Shown here: positions 11,889 through 22,370 of the stretch, one piece after another
Numbering within the stretch: position 1 is the stretch's first letter
Layout: the number at the start of each line of letters is the position of its first letter
Assembly: GCA_008638375.1 (NCBI GenBank)
Contig: CM018052.1
Span: 15,280,450 to 15,344,449, forward strand
Length of the DNA stretch: 64,000 bases
Reading direction: 5' to 3'
From: Nyssa sinensis
Taxonomy: Eukaryota; Streptophyta; Magnoliopsida; Cornales; Nyssaceae
The notes under the pieces: generated by a model
What the model was told of the DNA's origin: nothing
Seen by the model: the letters and a program-made list of their open reading frames with translations, nothing else
The model's database searches: none
Position numbers and translations under genes: made by a program

Positions 11889-13555
11889 CTTAAGTTAAAT
11901 AATTAAATTAAATAATAGTGAAATGGCCGGAGTCCGAATTAAACAAATCATTAGTGTTTTCTTCATGTCTCGGACATCCTGAGTCCAACGATGAGGTTCG
12001 TGTTGCGAGATGAGGTCCCAAAAAATAAAAGACCCGTAGGAACATGAAAAATTACCAAAATGCCCCTGAATTAAAAAGCAGTCAAACGAACTCCGATTAA
12101 AGTAAACAAATAGTGAATTTTTATTATTTCGAGCATTCCAGACTCAACCATGGAGCCCAATTTATGAAAAGAGGTCTCGAGATGTAAAAACTAGTAAAAG
12201 TGTAAAATGACCATTTTGCCCTTTTTAGTACATAAGTCCAAATTGAATTCCGCGAAAGCCTAAACCGATTTTCTTCGACGTTCTAGACTCAATGGTAGAG
12301 TCTATTTTAGTAAAATAAAAACTCATGAAATAAAGGCATAAAATTTTATGAATAGCATAATTCAAGTAGCAAATGGACAAGTTATATTTCATGATTTTAG
12401 GGACACTGAAAGACAAGGAGAAGGCGGTCTGACCTTCTACATTCTCACCGTTAGTTTAGTTACATAGCGGGCACAACTTCCTAGGGTTGAAACAAACCCA
12501 TCAGGTGTGGTATTTTGCTAAGTAAGAAATAGGATCAAGTTGAGGAGTAATTGCCATGTTGACTTAATGATTCACATATTTGTTTGATTGTTTAGATGCT
12601 TATGTGTTTCTTGTCATCTTTTTGAAAATCCGGTTAAGTGATAGATATGGTTCATGACTATATGTATATTCCATGTGTTGGCACAGTGCGTGATCTATGT
12701 TTTTGGAGAATTGTTAAGATTGTGAATGTGTGAACCGAGCATGTATTTATATTGATTGTTCATGATATACAATTTTGTGGAAGAAGTGTTGTGATTTAAT
12801 GGCATTGTTTTTTTAAGTAGAATGTGCATTACTTAAAACATGCTTCACGTGTTGATGAAATGTTTCGCTGAGATTACATTATTGCATGGTGGAATCAAGG
12901 CATATTGGCATAGTGTGATTCCTTGAAAGCATAGTGTGGGTTGAGCACGTGGTGCTGTGCATTATGAGGGTGTAGATTATGTGGTGAAAAACTTAAAATT
13001 TGGCCAGTGTATCGGTGTCTACTTAATCCGACAGGAGCGGTCCGTGAAACAGGTGTGGTACTTGAGTGACCATCGGGGGCGATCCGTGAAACCGAGACAT
13101 AGGTGTGGCATAGAGTTTGCATGGGTGCGTCATGCACATTGTCATTACATTGTATAGATGATTTGAATGACATGTAGATATAAATGTACACTTGCACATG
13201 CCACGCCTTGATTTTCTTCCTTGCATTAGCATTATGTCATACCAGCAGTTGTGCTGACCCATTCGTGGGATATCATATTACAGATGACGCCCCTGGTACA
13301 TGAGACTTGATGAAGTCTTGAAGACAGGAAAGGGAATGGACTTGAATGTATATTTGGACTCGGAGTATATTTTGTGATGTAAGGGTTTAAGTGCAAATGA
13401 CATGTGAACAATGTGCTTAAGGGGTGTGCTTTATGCTTTTATGTGTTGATGAAAATGAATGCATGTTTAATAAAATCCATTTAGATTGTCTTTTATTCCC
13501 TTTTCTTATTTCGTTTTACTCACTCCCGGGGTTTGTGAAAATTCGGGGCATGACA

Positions 13556-13765
13556 GCACTCCGTTCGAATCACCCATTTCAAACTTATGTAACTTTTCGC
13601 TCCTAAAATGCCTAATTTGGGGTTTTAACAGACCAAAATGTCGGATATCAGCCTAACTATCCCGAAATCCCATCACACACTTCACAAACGATAAAATAGA
13701 CTTGCACGAACTTAGGGCAGTCGGTTTGGATCACTGGTTTAAAACTTATGCTACTTTATGTCGTT
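13556..13765. repeat. Continuation of the ~160-bp CACTA array after the solo LTR
   Basis: Resumes in phase with the left part (GCACTCCGTTCGAATCACC) and contains one further TCGGATATC landmark and ATAAAATAGACTTGCAC. The array then decays into AT-rich sequence (13,766-14,209) with a (TA)n tract near 13,827-13,844 and no coding signal. Confidence 0.88.
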
Positions 13766-14209
13766 CTTACTATTTATGCACGTAAAAAAATATATATTCA
13801 CATTTTATGTTCATATATGTGTGTGTATATATATATATATATATTTAATAAGGGTTCTAATATATATCATTTGATCTTTATTTCAAATTGATCGAGATTA
13901 TTGCGCCGTTGTCTTTCTGTTCTGTATCGGGACTTACTATTTTTATTTGTTTTTTTTCTTTTAATGAACAATCGTAGTTACATTTTCTGATACTATTTTT
14001 TATTTTTGTATTTATTGAAAAATTTTACTTTTACAATTGTGAGTAATTAGTATAATATATATATAAATGCATTTTTTTTTAATAAATTAATTTCAAAATA
14101 TTTGGATTTTATTGTATATCAGGATGTTTGATACAGGTTTTGAACACGAATAAAACAAAAATAAAAACAAATAATACAAGTCAAAAGAAGGTTGCAGGGA
14201 AAAAAAAAA

Positions 14210-14590
14210 AAAACTTTTAGCGACACACAAAGAGGCGTCGCTAATAGCAAAGAAATTAATTTTCAGCAATACTCCATATTCATCGCAAAAGAATGCCATT
14301 AGCGACACATGGTAAGCGTCACTAAAGGGCCTTTTTAGCGACGCCCATTGCATCTATTTATAGTATTCGCGACGCCCATACTTGATTATTAGCGACACCA
14401 GCTCCACGTTGCTAATAGTTACCTTTAGCGATGCACAAACATCTGAGCGTCACTAATAGTATTTGCGACACGACTATTTGCGACGCATGGAGCGATGCCT
14501 AAATGTGAGTCGCCAAAGAGAATTAGCGACGCACATTACTACTATTAGCGACGCCTTTGAGCGTCGCTAATAGTGTCTTTTCCTGTAGTG
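14210..14590. repeat. CACTA right subterminal repeats and TIR
   Basis: At least ten motifs of the form TTAGCGACGC / GCGTCGCTAA, several arranged head to head around short spacers, ending at CCTGTAGTG. More copies than on the left side, as is usual in En/Spm relatives. Confidence 0.87.
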
Positions 14591-14593
14591 AGG

Positions 14594-14830
14594 ATTAGTA
14601 TAAAATATGAGTTTTGGTTTTCTAGTCAAAGTAGTAGTGTTTTAACACTATAAATATGATGTAATAGGTCTTTATGGAGAGTTTTTTTATTAATATTAAT
14701 TCAATTACGAATTTTGGAGAATTATTTTATCTTGTTGGGTGAGCAGTCCTCATATTTTTTTGTTACTAAAGAATATTTTCAAAGAAGCAGGCGGTGCCCT
14801 ACTTCTTCACAAGCTTCTGCTATGTCAACA
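14594..14830 (+). mobile_element. Ty3/gypsy LTR, right part
   Basis: Continuation of the LTR that begins at 618. It holds a TATAAATA box at 14,649-14,656, so the CACTA element landed about 60 bp upstream of the LTR's own TATA box. The likely LTR end is GCTATGTCAACA at 14,819-14,830, a typical gypsy LTR terminus. The flanking TSD partner lies outside the window. Confidence 0.5.
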
Positions 14831-16417
14831 TATTTATTTTGGGAAACTTTGGCTTAATTATGTGTAAGGTAGGTGTTAGGATGAAGGTTTGGTGTCATGG
14901 CCCTTTAGAGAATAGGTCCCAAGCATGAAAAATGAGGGGCGGTGCGTTTTGACAGCAACAGCTGGGGATAAAAGTAAGATGCCTCGGATAATTGAGTGTA
15001 TCACACAATGTATTGTATTTGGAAGAAACTGCAAAAGGAAAAACAAATCGGTAGTAGTTAAAGCATGGTAAGTAAAAGTTATATCAAACTTTGACAATCT
15101 ACGTGATAAATTATTTTGCCTTCAAACTTTACAACTTACTAAAAAAAAACTAAATATATACAATTTATGTATGGATTGGAGATCCCACCATTTATTAAAA
15201 ATTTCAATGCACTAGATTAAATTAGCAAGTAAGAAAAATTAAAACTATTGAAACAACACCATTTTAATAAACATTATTTAAAAAATTTTAAGATTCTGTA
15301 GTTTTATTATATTTTCTATTAGTTTATAAAAATATTAAATATAATAAAATTATGCTTATTAAAAAAATGGAGTTTCAATAAATTAAAATTAAAACAGTGC
15401 AGTTTCAATAGATTTTAAATTCTCTAACTTGTTTAAACATTTTAAATAATATTTGCGGAAAACGAAAAACATATTGTATTGTTGCTATATTTAAATAAGA
15501 AATGTAAGGTAGTAAGAGTAAGTAGTGATAAAAAATGAAAGGCATATTGTATTAATGTTACTACATATACATCAGAAAGGTAAGATAGTAAGTGGGTACT
15601 GAAACAATATCATTACAGAAAAATGAAAGGTATAGTGTATTAATTGTTACGATTGGTGGACGAAACTCAAGAAAGACTCTCTCTCTCTCTGTTCCATTTT
15701 CACAAAAAAGAATAATAATGTTTTAATGATATGTGTTTGTGTATTAAGCATCTCCACACACACACAGGCGCACACAGTACGAAAGTGGGTGAGATAGAGG
15801 AAGTGTCGGTAAGAAGTAGAGAAAAATAGAAAGTTGGAGAGACAAGTTTGAAAGGGTTTGGGGCCTTTGCAGGAAAATATGGTCCTAGACTGACCTTTCA
15901 TTTGTTTGGTTTGGGAGATGATGAGTAAGGGAATATCACACCAAACAAACACCACAAAATGCAGAACCGCTCGCACTGCTTTTTGGGTGTTTGACAACTT
16001 GCAATCCTCTTTTGCTGATTTCTATGGTAGATAGGAATACGAGGACATGAGGACAAGAAAGAAGAGTTGGCACTGGATTTTTTCGTATTTAGTCTAAACA
16101 GCAATTAATGGGATTTCGTTGAAAGAGGTTTTAGATGTCATCTGGACTACTTACTCATGACGGGGTATTCAACTGTTATTTTACAAATATATGTGAAATG
16201 TATGGTTGGTATACAAGAACTTTTGCACCCCTATTTTTAGATTTACGTTTTAATTTTTTTTTTCTTTCTAAAAATGCGTTACTTTTGTATTAATTTTAAT
16301 TTTTTTTAAATAAACAAAAGTACGTTTCTAGAAAATCAGTTTTAGGTACAACTTCTTCCAAACACCCACATAGTCTCCTGGCCTGAAATTCTTAAATTTA
16401 AATTTATTTCTTTAATT
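14831..16417. other. Intergenic, AT-rich; one dispersed repeat
   Basis: No convincing gene. Contains an AT-rich segment (about 15,205-15,455) shared with 53,505-53,770, and a (CT)n tract at about 15,675-15,690 with a nearby CA-rich run. A frame at 15,647-15,997 (minus) is short, starts in low-complexity sequence and has no recognisable motif. Confidence 0.6.
15205..15455. repeat. Dispersed AT-rich repeat, copy 1
   Basis: Shares with 53,505-53,770 the ordered blocks AGATTAAATTAGCAA, TTTTAATAAACRTWATTT, AAAATATTAAATATAATAAA, ATTATGC and AGTTCAATAARTTAAAATT-like sequence. Same orientation; family unknown. Confidence 0.6.
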
Positions 16418-16939
16418 CACAACAAGAAAATTGACTTTTGGCAGCAGGATAAAATTTTCAGTAAAAGGCAAAACAAAATGCCACTAATGGTAATGGCGGT
16501 GTTTTAACATTTGTCATCATTGTCTCCGTCGTTTTTGTTTCACGATAATTGTAAACCGCCACAAATATTTGCAACAATTTTTGAGGCAATTATAATTGCC
16601 ACAAAAACTTTAATCATCGTTGACAAATATTATACTTGCGATCATTTAAAATAAACATCGCAAATTAGTAAATCTTTAAAATAATCATCACAAAATAGTG
16701 GCGTTTATATTAAACTGCCTCTAATTAGCGGCAGTTTAATATACGTTGCCACTTTTTTATTTTATAATACGACATTGTTTCTAAAACAGAAGTGGCGATT
16801 ATAACAACTGTTATAAATTAGTAGTATTTTACATTAATTGCCACTAAAAGCTGCATTTTTTAATAATCATCACTAATTAGCGGCAAGTTATTGAAGTGCC
16901 ACTAATCTTTCGCCGCCAAAGCTCTATTTTCTTGTAGTT
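16418..16939. mobile_element. Small CACTA-like derivative (~520 bp)
   Basis: Left end CACAACAAGAAAATTGACTT and right end (reverse complement) AACTACAAGAAAATAGAGCTT match the common plant CACTACAAGAAAA terminus with one change each. The interior holds repeated GCCACTAATTAGCGGCA-type motifs in both orientations, like CACTA subterminal repeats. Flanking triplets ATT and ACT differ by one base, so the TSD is imperfect or decayed. Non-coding. Confidence 0.6.
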
Positions 16940-17777
16940 ACTTATTTTAATGATTTAGTGATTAGGACAAAAACCAAGATTTTTTTATTTTTTATCTTTC
17001 AACATTGTTCAAGGATATGCTAAAAAAATCTTGAACTATTGCTTCAAGGTTGAGATCAAAGAGATGGCCGTTTGATAAGCTAGACTGGAAAATGTTTGGA
17101 TATTTAATTAGTTGATTTTTTTTTTTTTTGATAACTCGATATTTGACTTTTTGTATCGACTAATCGAGGGGTCAATCCCACCGACTGTCTATTAATAGGA
17201 GGTCCGATTAAAGTTGAGCAGCGCTTGATAAGGAGTTTATGTGGTGTGATAGATTTCCTCTTTTCTCTTTTCTTTTTTCCGTTGATGTTAATTTTGATAT
17301 CTTCTTGTACTTGTTTTTACATCAGTAAACCAAAAAAAAAAAAAATGAATTAAATTTAAACTGAGGTAATTTCAAGAGAAATTAATTTTATCTATATTTG
17401 ATAATTTAACTTCTACAAATTTTTTTATCTATGATTATTATATTTCATTGCATCAACGATCGTCTATTATTTATTTTTTAAAAGTTAAAGATACATAAAA
17501 TAACAATTAGGACAATGATTCTCTCTATTATAATTTTTTTTCTCAATTTGATTGAATATGATTTTGGATGAATGCCACATAAAAGTACCTTAAGAGAAAT
17601 TGTGAAAAAAAATAATGAAAATAAACTTTGGCCTCACAAAAAAAATTTATAAATTGATAAACTCAAATTTAATTAGCCCCCGCTGGGACACATTTCTAGC
17701 GCCACTCCTGTCTATTCGCACATCCCCACATGCATATTGCAGATCCGCACACTAATTAAACAATTCATATAATAATA
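16940..17777. other. Intergenic region downstream of the decarboxylase gene
   Basis: AT-rich with poly(T) and poly(A) runs; no gene or element boundary recognised. Confidence 0.5.
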
Positions 17778-17785
17778 TTTTTATT
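17778..17785 (-). terminator. Candidate poly(A) signal of the decarboxylase gene
   Basis: Minus strand AATAAAAA, about 85 nt after the stop codon, in a U/A-rich 3' region. Position and sequence fit a plant near-upstream element; several other AT-rich hexamers nearby could also serve. Confidence 0.4.
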
Positions 17786-17867
17786 ATACTAATCAAATTC
17801 AAATACAGTTTCTTGAAATAGAAAAAGCGAAAGTTCTGTCATTTTCCAACAACAAAGGTGAGAACGA

Positions 17868-19382
17868 TTAGGACGTACTTAGCATGGCATCTGCATGTTC
17901 CTGCACCACCTTCCAGGCCATCGTCACGTGTCCATAATTGGTAAGGGTTGCGCCAACAGCAAACCGAATCACATATACTCCTCCAATCACAGCATGACTC
18001 ATATACACACGCCCTGACGCGTTGATGGACTCCAACAACTTCCCATTCAGCTCATTACTAGAACAATATTTCTCATCCTTACCCATTGCTGACGCTGAAA
18101 CCCTAAAACAAACCATAGCAAAATGTCTAGGCGCCATAACCTCAAACCTCTTGTCCATGCCAATCAGCTCTTCAAAATGCTTGGCCATATTGACATGGCT
18201 TCTTATCAAGTTTCTAAGGTTGGATATGCCGTAGGTTCGTAGAACTAGCCATAGCTTCATTGCTCGAAACCGTCTGCTTAATGCTATTTGCCAGTCTTTA
18301 TAGTCCACCACTTGCTTGGATTCAGTGGCCTTGTTCCTTAGGCACTCAGGATCTGTTGACAGAGCTTTGATAAGGGCATTTGGGTCCTTAACCCAAAGGC
18401 AGCAACAATCCAAAGTAGTGAAGAACCATTTGTGAGCATTAAGACTAAAAGAGTTTGCACCCTCAACACCATCAATGAAGTGCCGAAACTCCGGACATAT
18501 ACACGCACTTCCTGCATACGCGGCATCGACATGGACCCATATCCCATAATCTTTTGCAACATCACACAGCGGTCCTAGTGGATCAACTGCAGTCGATGAA
18601 GTAGTCCCAACAGTAGCACATAAAAACAATGGTACTAGCCCAGCTTCAACGTCCGAGAGAATTGCTGAACGTAGTGCCTCTGGAGATAGCTCAAATGCGG
18701 TAGACTTTGTTGTAGTGATTGCTCGAAAATTCATGGGGTTGATTCCTGCTATTTGGGAGGCTTTTTTTAGTGCAAAATGGGTTTGATCAGATGCATAAAC
18801 AACTAACTTCCCTATGCTTTCTCTTCCAATCCGGCTTAAAGTTTGATCTCTGGCTGCAGTCAGTGTGCACAACATGGCCTCACAAGTTGTCCCTTGCATA
18901 ACACCACCACCACCACCAGAGAAAAGGAAAGACTTGGGAAGCGTAAGCATTTTTCCAAGCCAATCCATGACTATGTTCTCAAGTTCAGTCGCAGCCGGTG
19001 ACGCTATCCAATTAAACCCCACCACATTAAAGCCGGTGCTAAGCATTTCACCCAGAAACCCTGAAATGCTTCCGCTTGATGGGAAGTAGGCAAAGTAGTT
19101 AGGACTTTGCCAATGTGTTAAGCCCGGAATAATATCCGTTTGGACATCTTGGAGAATTGTTTCTATAGATTCTGGGTTATATGGGGCTGACTCTGGCAAA
19201 CGCTTTCGGAGATAACCGGGTTGGACTTGGCTTTGAACTGGGTAATTCTCAATGTTTTGGTAATAGTCGGCTAAGAAGTCTATGATAATGTGGCCTTGCC
19301 TCCTGAATTCCTCAGGATCTAGAGGGTTCATGGTGTTGGTGAAAATGTTCTCAGGTTCATGGTTGTCGTTGATGGTACCCAT
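17868..19382 (-). CDS. TYDC: Aromatic L-amino-acid decarboxylase, tyrosine decarboxylase type
   Basis: Intact intronless frame of 504 aa, normal for plant TYDC/TDC genes. It is a group II PLP-dependent decarboxylase that converts tyrosine/dopa (or tryptophan) to the amine plus CO2, feeding tyramine-derived secondary metabolites; no transit peptide is seen, so cytosolic. Motifs: [13 protein letters not shown] (19-31), [17 protein letters not shown] (89-105), [11 protein letters not shown] (155-165), SDQTH with the PLP-stacking His202, [15 protein letters not shown] with Asp286 (284-298), NAHKW with the Schiff-base Lys318, and [16 protein letters not shown] with Tyr361. Tyr at the catalytic loop favours decarboxylase over the aldehyde synthases, which have Phe there. 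Thr383 is 22 residues on, at the position where TYDC has Ser and TDC has Gly, so a phenolic substrate is likelier. The ATG at 19,380-19,382 gives the usual N-terminus. It is the only intact host gene here. Confidence 0.96.
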   Translation of the reverse strand: MGTINDNHEPENIFTNTMNPLDPEEFRRQGHIIIDFLADYYQNIENYPVQSQVQPGYLRKRLPESAPYNPESIETILQDVQTDIIPGLTHWQSPNYFAYFPSSGSISGFLGEMLSTGFNVVGFNWIASPAATELENIVMDWLGKMLTLPKSFLFSGGGGGVMQGTTCEAMLCTLTAARDQTLSRIGRESIGKLVVYASDQTHFALKKASQIAGINPMNFRAITTTKSTAFELSPEALRSAILSDVEAGLVPLFLCATVGTTSSTAVDPLGPLCDVAKDYGIWVHVDAAYAGSACICPEFRHFIDGVEGANSFSLNAHKWFFTTLDCCCLWVKDPNALIKALSTDPECLRNKATESKQVVDYKDWQIALSRRFRAMKLWLVLRTYGISNLRNLIRSHVNMAKHFEELIGMDKRFEVMAPRHFAMVCFRVSASAMGKDEKYCSSNELNGKLLESINASGRVYMSHAVIGGVYVIRFAVGATLTNYGHVTMAWKVVQEHADAMLSTS

Positions 19383-19482
19383 TTGAATAAAGGTTGGGAC
19401 CTTGGGAGCTACAGAGAACTGTTCTTTGGGAGAAGAAAAACGAGAGAGAAATAAAGCTTGTGTTTGTTCATAGAGATAAAGA

Positions 19483-19492
19483 GTTTAAATAG
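19483..19492 (-). promoter_or_regulatory. TATA-like box of the decarboxylase gene
   Basis: Minus strand CTATTTAAAC about 100 bp upstream of the ATG. The intervening leader is purine/pyrimidine-rich (GAGAGAAATAAAG on the plus strand). It is the best TATA candidate within 250 bp; no experimental start is known. Confidence 0.5.
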
Positions 19493-19499
19493 AGTTGTT

Positions 19500-20379
19500 T
19501 GATGATATGAGTAGAAGGAAGGGGACTGAGTCTTCAATTCTGGACGTAGGATGGTAGGTCACAGGTCAATTTCTCGGTGATAGTGAGATGCCTTCATTGT
19601 GACATGTACCGTGAGTTGGCAAAGAAAACTCCAACTCATGACCTCCCGTTTTTTTGGGAGAGCATGACTTTTCATTAGGTAAAGTTAATAGACTAACAGT
19701 AATGGTAAGGACATTTTTATTATTATCTTTTCGACACCACATTTTTACATAAATCGTTCAATTTATGATTTCAAGATGGATCTCTTGGGTTGTAAGACTT
19801 TTTCGTATAAAAATATGACATCCAAAAGTGATATATGAAGGTGATATTTCTAACATTGCTCAAAAACTAATGATAAAGTAGTGTTTGGTAACATTTTCTG
19901 TTTTTCATTTACAAGTTTTGAAAATAGAAACTAACTTTTTTCTATTTATAAAAAAAAAAGGTAAAAAATACGTTTCGTTATCAATATTTATATTGTCAAA
20001 ATAAATTTCATAATATTCATTCTAGAATTTGTTTCCAACACAAAATCTTATTATAAACAAGTTAAACATTTCAAATGCCATCATTAATATGCTCAATAAT
20101 ATTTCATAAACGAAGTAGCACAAATAAACTCTTAATCACTAATTAATAAATTACGACCAGCACTTGACAAAGCTGATTAACAATTTAATCTTTTGCATGA
20201 GCCTATGAATGCTGCACATCTTACTTTTAACTGATCCAATTGTGACATGATACTTTTATAGTGAACTTATTAAAATAACCCTAGATGTAACGCTGCTCGA
20301 CTGGTCTCTGTTCAAGTAACTTTGTTTCTATCTTCTTCTTCTTTTTCTAGGAGTGATGTTGCCATCTGATAGTGTGAAT
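19500..20379. other. Upstream region of the decarboxylase gene
   Basis: AT-rich non-coding sequence containing the presumed distal promoter. I see no W-box or MYB cluster clear enough to report and no other gene. Confidence 0.4.
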
Positions 20380-20385
20380 TAGAAA

Positions 20386-20495
20386 GTGTAGACATAAGAT
20401 TCCATCAGCGTTTATTAGTGTTAGTTAGTTGGTGTAGACATAGGGTTTATAAGTTTAGTGTTTGTTAGTAGGTGTAGATATAAGGTTCCATCATC
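20386..20495. repeat. Three short imperfect direct repeats
   Basis: GTGTAGACATAAGATTCC, GTGTAGACATAGGGTTT and GTGTAGATATAAGGTTCC spaced ~45-50 bp apart with GTTTGTTAG-like spacers. Origin unknown. Confidence 0.6.
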
Positions 20496-20539
20496 TTGAT
20501 GGGCAACCAAATACAATAAATGGATTAAGTACTATGTGT

Positions 20540-20668
20540 ATATGTGAATTTTGGTGTCACGTCGAGCATTAAAAATAAGGGCCTTGCATTAATTTACAAG
20601 CCTAAATCTAAATTAATGCAAGCCTCTTATTTTTTATGTTTGGAACATGGCACCAAATATCACACATA
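20540..20668. mobile_element. Hairpin MITE-like inverted repeat
   Basis: The two halves are imperfect reverse complements along ~55 bp: TATGTG...TTTTGGTGTCACG...AATAAGG.CCTTGCATTAATTTA against its complement ending CACACATA, with a ~12-bp loop. No clear TSD. Typical size and form of a plant MITE. Confidence 0.6.
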
Positions 20669-20693
20669 CATATAACACATACATATACTATTG

Positions 20694-21066
20694 TGCGAAA
20701 ATGATTAAATAAATAATAAATCGATTTCAAACAAGTAAGAAAAAAACAAACCGTATAAAGAAAATACAAGATTTACGTAATTCAGCAAGATGTTTACGTC
20801 CACGGGCAGCGATGATTAGTTTATTATATGTATCAAAGAGATTACAAGAGCAAAAAAACTCTCAAAACCTAAAACTCTTTTTTGTCCAATGACAACTCTC
20901 TTTTCTCCTGTCAAAATCTTAAAAGATAATATCTTTATATAAGTAAGTTACAACATAAGAGAAAAAACGGGTCCAAAAACAAAAGCGGATTAAAAACATT
21001 TCGGGTGGTCTCGGGTCGTAAACAGTTCATCAAGAATTCAGGTGAATTCATGACAACTACCCAACA
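20694..21066 (-). mobile_element. Probable copia-type solo LTR (remnant)
   Basis: Read on the minus strand it starts TGTTGGGTAGTTGTCATGAA, the usual TGTTGG start of Ty1/copia LTRs. The other end begins TG on the plus strand (20,694 or 20,696). The interior phrase ATTTACGTAATTCAGC...TTTACGTCCACGGGC resembles a segment common in plant copia LTRs. No matching TSD was found, so the left edge is uncertain. Confidence 0.5.
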
Positions 21067-21800
21067 CATACTACTAAAATGATATAATTTGAGTGGTTGT
21101 TATACACTAAACATCACATATACACCAAACAGGCTATTATAATTTGAATGACACAAATTCTTTCAATCCGTCAACTCAAATTTGGCCAAAGTTATTTATT
21201 GAAGCATAAATGTTAAAAAATAGCTTTTAACATTGCAATGGAAATATAAAAAATTAACTTTTTGCTACTGTAACATTGTTAAAGTTTAATTTTGACATGA
21301 TTAAAATGATTTTTACCATTGAAATTACTCGAAGCCACTTAATAAATTGCAACAAACAACATCTTGGACTCTTTTAGACTTTTAGCACCAAAGAAGGTTT
21401 TTCAACATTACAATTAGATTATCCATCATACATTTCATGTGTGCATCGATGATGCATAAATTTACATGCACATGAAATGAAATGCATAAAAAATGAATAA
21501 TATTACATGTTTTAAATTTCTGTACTAAATTTTAAATTTCAAATAATTAAATAATAAACTATTGATAAAACATTTACAAAGCAAACTCGTTAATAATGGC
21601 CTAACTTGTTGCCCAAGTTAATGAAGTTGGGCAACATACGATAACGGGACAATGTTAAGATATAGAAAACTTAAACCCACTAATGTCAACTCAAAAGGAT
21701 CTCACTCTCGAGGGAATTAGTTAGTCGATCACTAAGGAAAATCTTTAGCAAGTGAATATGATATGGGCATAAATTTTGAAAATCTTTGTTCTGATTGTCA

Positions 21801-21926
21801 ATTTATAGGACCCTCCTAACCATTTGGATGCATCATTTTCTTGGAAAGGAATCTAAACGTTTGTCATTGTATAGTACCCTAATCTTTTGGATGCATCGTT
21901 TTTTTGGAAAGGAATCTGAACGAAAC
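21801..21926. repeat. Two tandem ~63-bp repeats
   Basis: TTTGGATGCATC...TTGGAAAGGAATCTAAACG at 21,823 and again at 21,886, each preceded by a TATAGKACCCT-like segment. The surrounding 21,067-22,206 is otherwise featureless AT-rich sequence. Confidence 0.7.
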
Positions 21927-22206
21927 AAAATTCTGTCTTCTCTTATCTCGGCCTCTCTCTATCTTTTACCCCCATAGCCACCTTTTCTTTTTGAATTAAT
22001 TAGCAAAAGGCCTATTAAAATAAGTATTTAAGTCCAAAAAAAAAAATTTAATTTAATACTAAACTTTCTTAAACTATGTGGTCCCAAATTCAACAGTGAT
22101 GAAGGGACACAATCATTTTATTCTTAATGACAAAATTATTCCACTTTTTCACTCACAAAATAAGAAGATTCTTTCTGTTCTTCTTTCCATCAAACATGTG
22201 CTCAAT

Positions 22207-22370
22207 CTGCCATGTCATCACTTTTTTATTTTTAAAATTTTAAAACTAAATATCTTATAATATATAAATCCATTTTCATAAAAATTATATATTTAAACTC
22301 TAAAAAATGAGATCTATCAAACAAGATCCATATTGCATAAAAAACTCTGTAAAAAGAAATTCGTGTTTTG
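22207..22370 (+). repeat. Inverted repeat, left arm
   Basis: From CTGCCATGTCATCAC to AATTCGTGTTTT. The reverse complement of 23,333-23,494 matches along most of its length, including ATTTTCATAAAAATTATATA and TATCAAACAAGATCCATATTG. With the right arm it bounds ~960 bp and could be a long-TIR (foldback or Mutator-like) element; no TSD was recognised. Confidence 0.65.

Larger units (their letters stand above)
10128..13555 (+). mobile_element. Solo LTR of a long-LTR chromovirus-like family (X0)
   Basis: Flanked by the 5-bp TSD GCACT (10,123-10,127 and 13,556-13,560) and precisely interrupting the 160-bp array. The right end AAATTCGGGGCATGACA matches the U5 end of the family seen at 32,199, 38,689 and 46,680. 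The left end TATAAAGACCCGAAAAT is the family U3 start TGTAGAGACTTGAAAAT with changes, including TG to TA. It is 3.4 kb and non-coding, with several microsatellites and two tRNA-like segments on the opposite strand. There is no internal region, so it is a solo LTR formed by recombination. Confidence 0.85.
803..14590 (+). mobile_element. Complete CACTA (En/Spm) DNA transposon, 13.8 kb
   Basis: The left end reads CACTACAAAAAATACTATT and the right end, reverse-complemented, reads CACTACAGGAAAAGACACT: classical CACTA terminal inverted repeats. A 3-bp TSD AGG lies at 800-802 and 14,591-14,593, the size expected for the superfamily. Both subterminal regions carry many copies of the same AGCGACGC-type motif. 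Inside, in order, are a 5' exon-like CT-rich segment, a TNP2-type transposase gene, a second En/Spm-type gene, a tandem array and the right subterminal block. Both genes carry several in-frame stops, so it cannot encode its own transposase, but its ends look competent for binding. It sits in a gypsy LTR and has itself been invaded by a solo LTR. Confidence 0.93.

Noticed and set aside
15647..15997. Possible 116-codon gene on the minus strand
   Set aside because: No domain, a low-complexity CT/CA start, no supporting promoter or splice structure.
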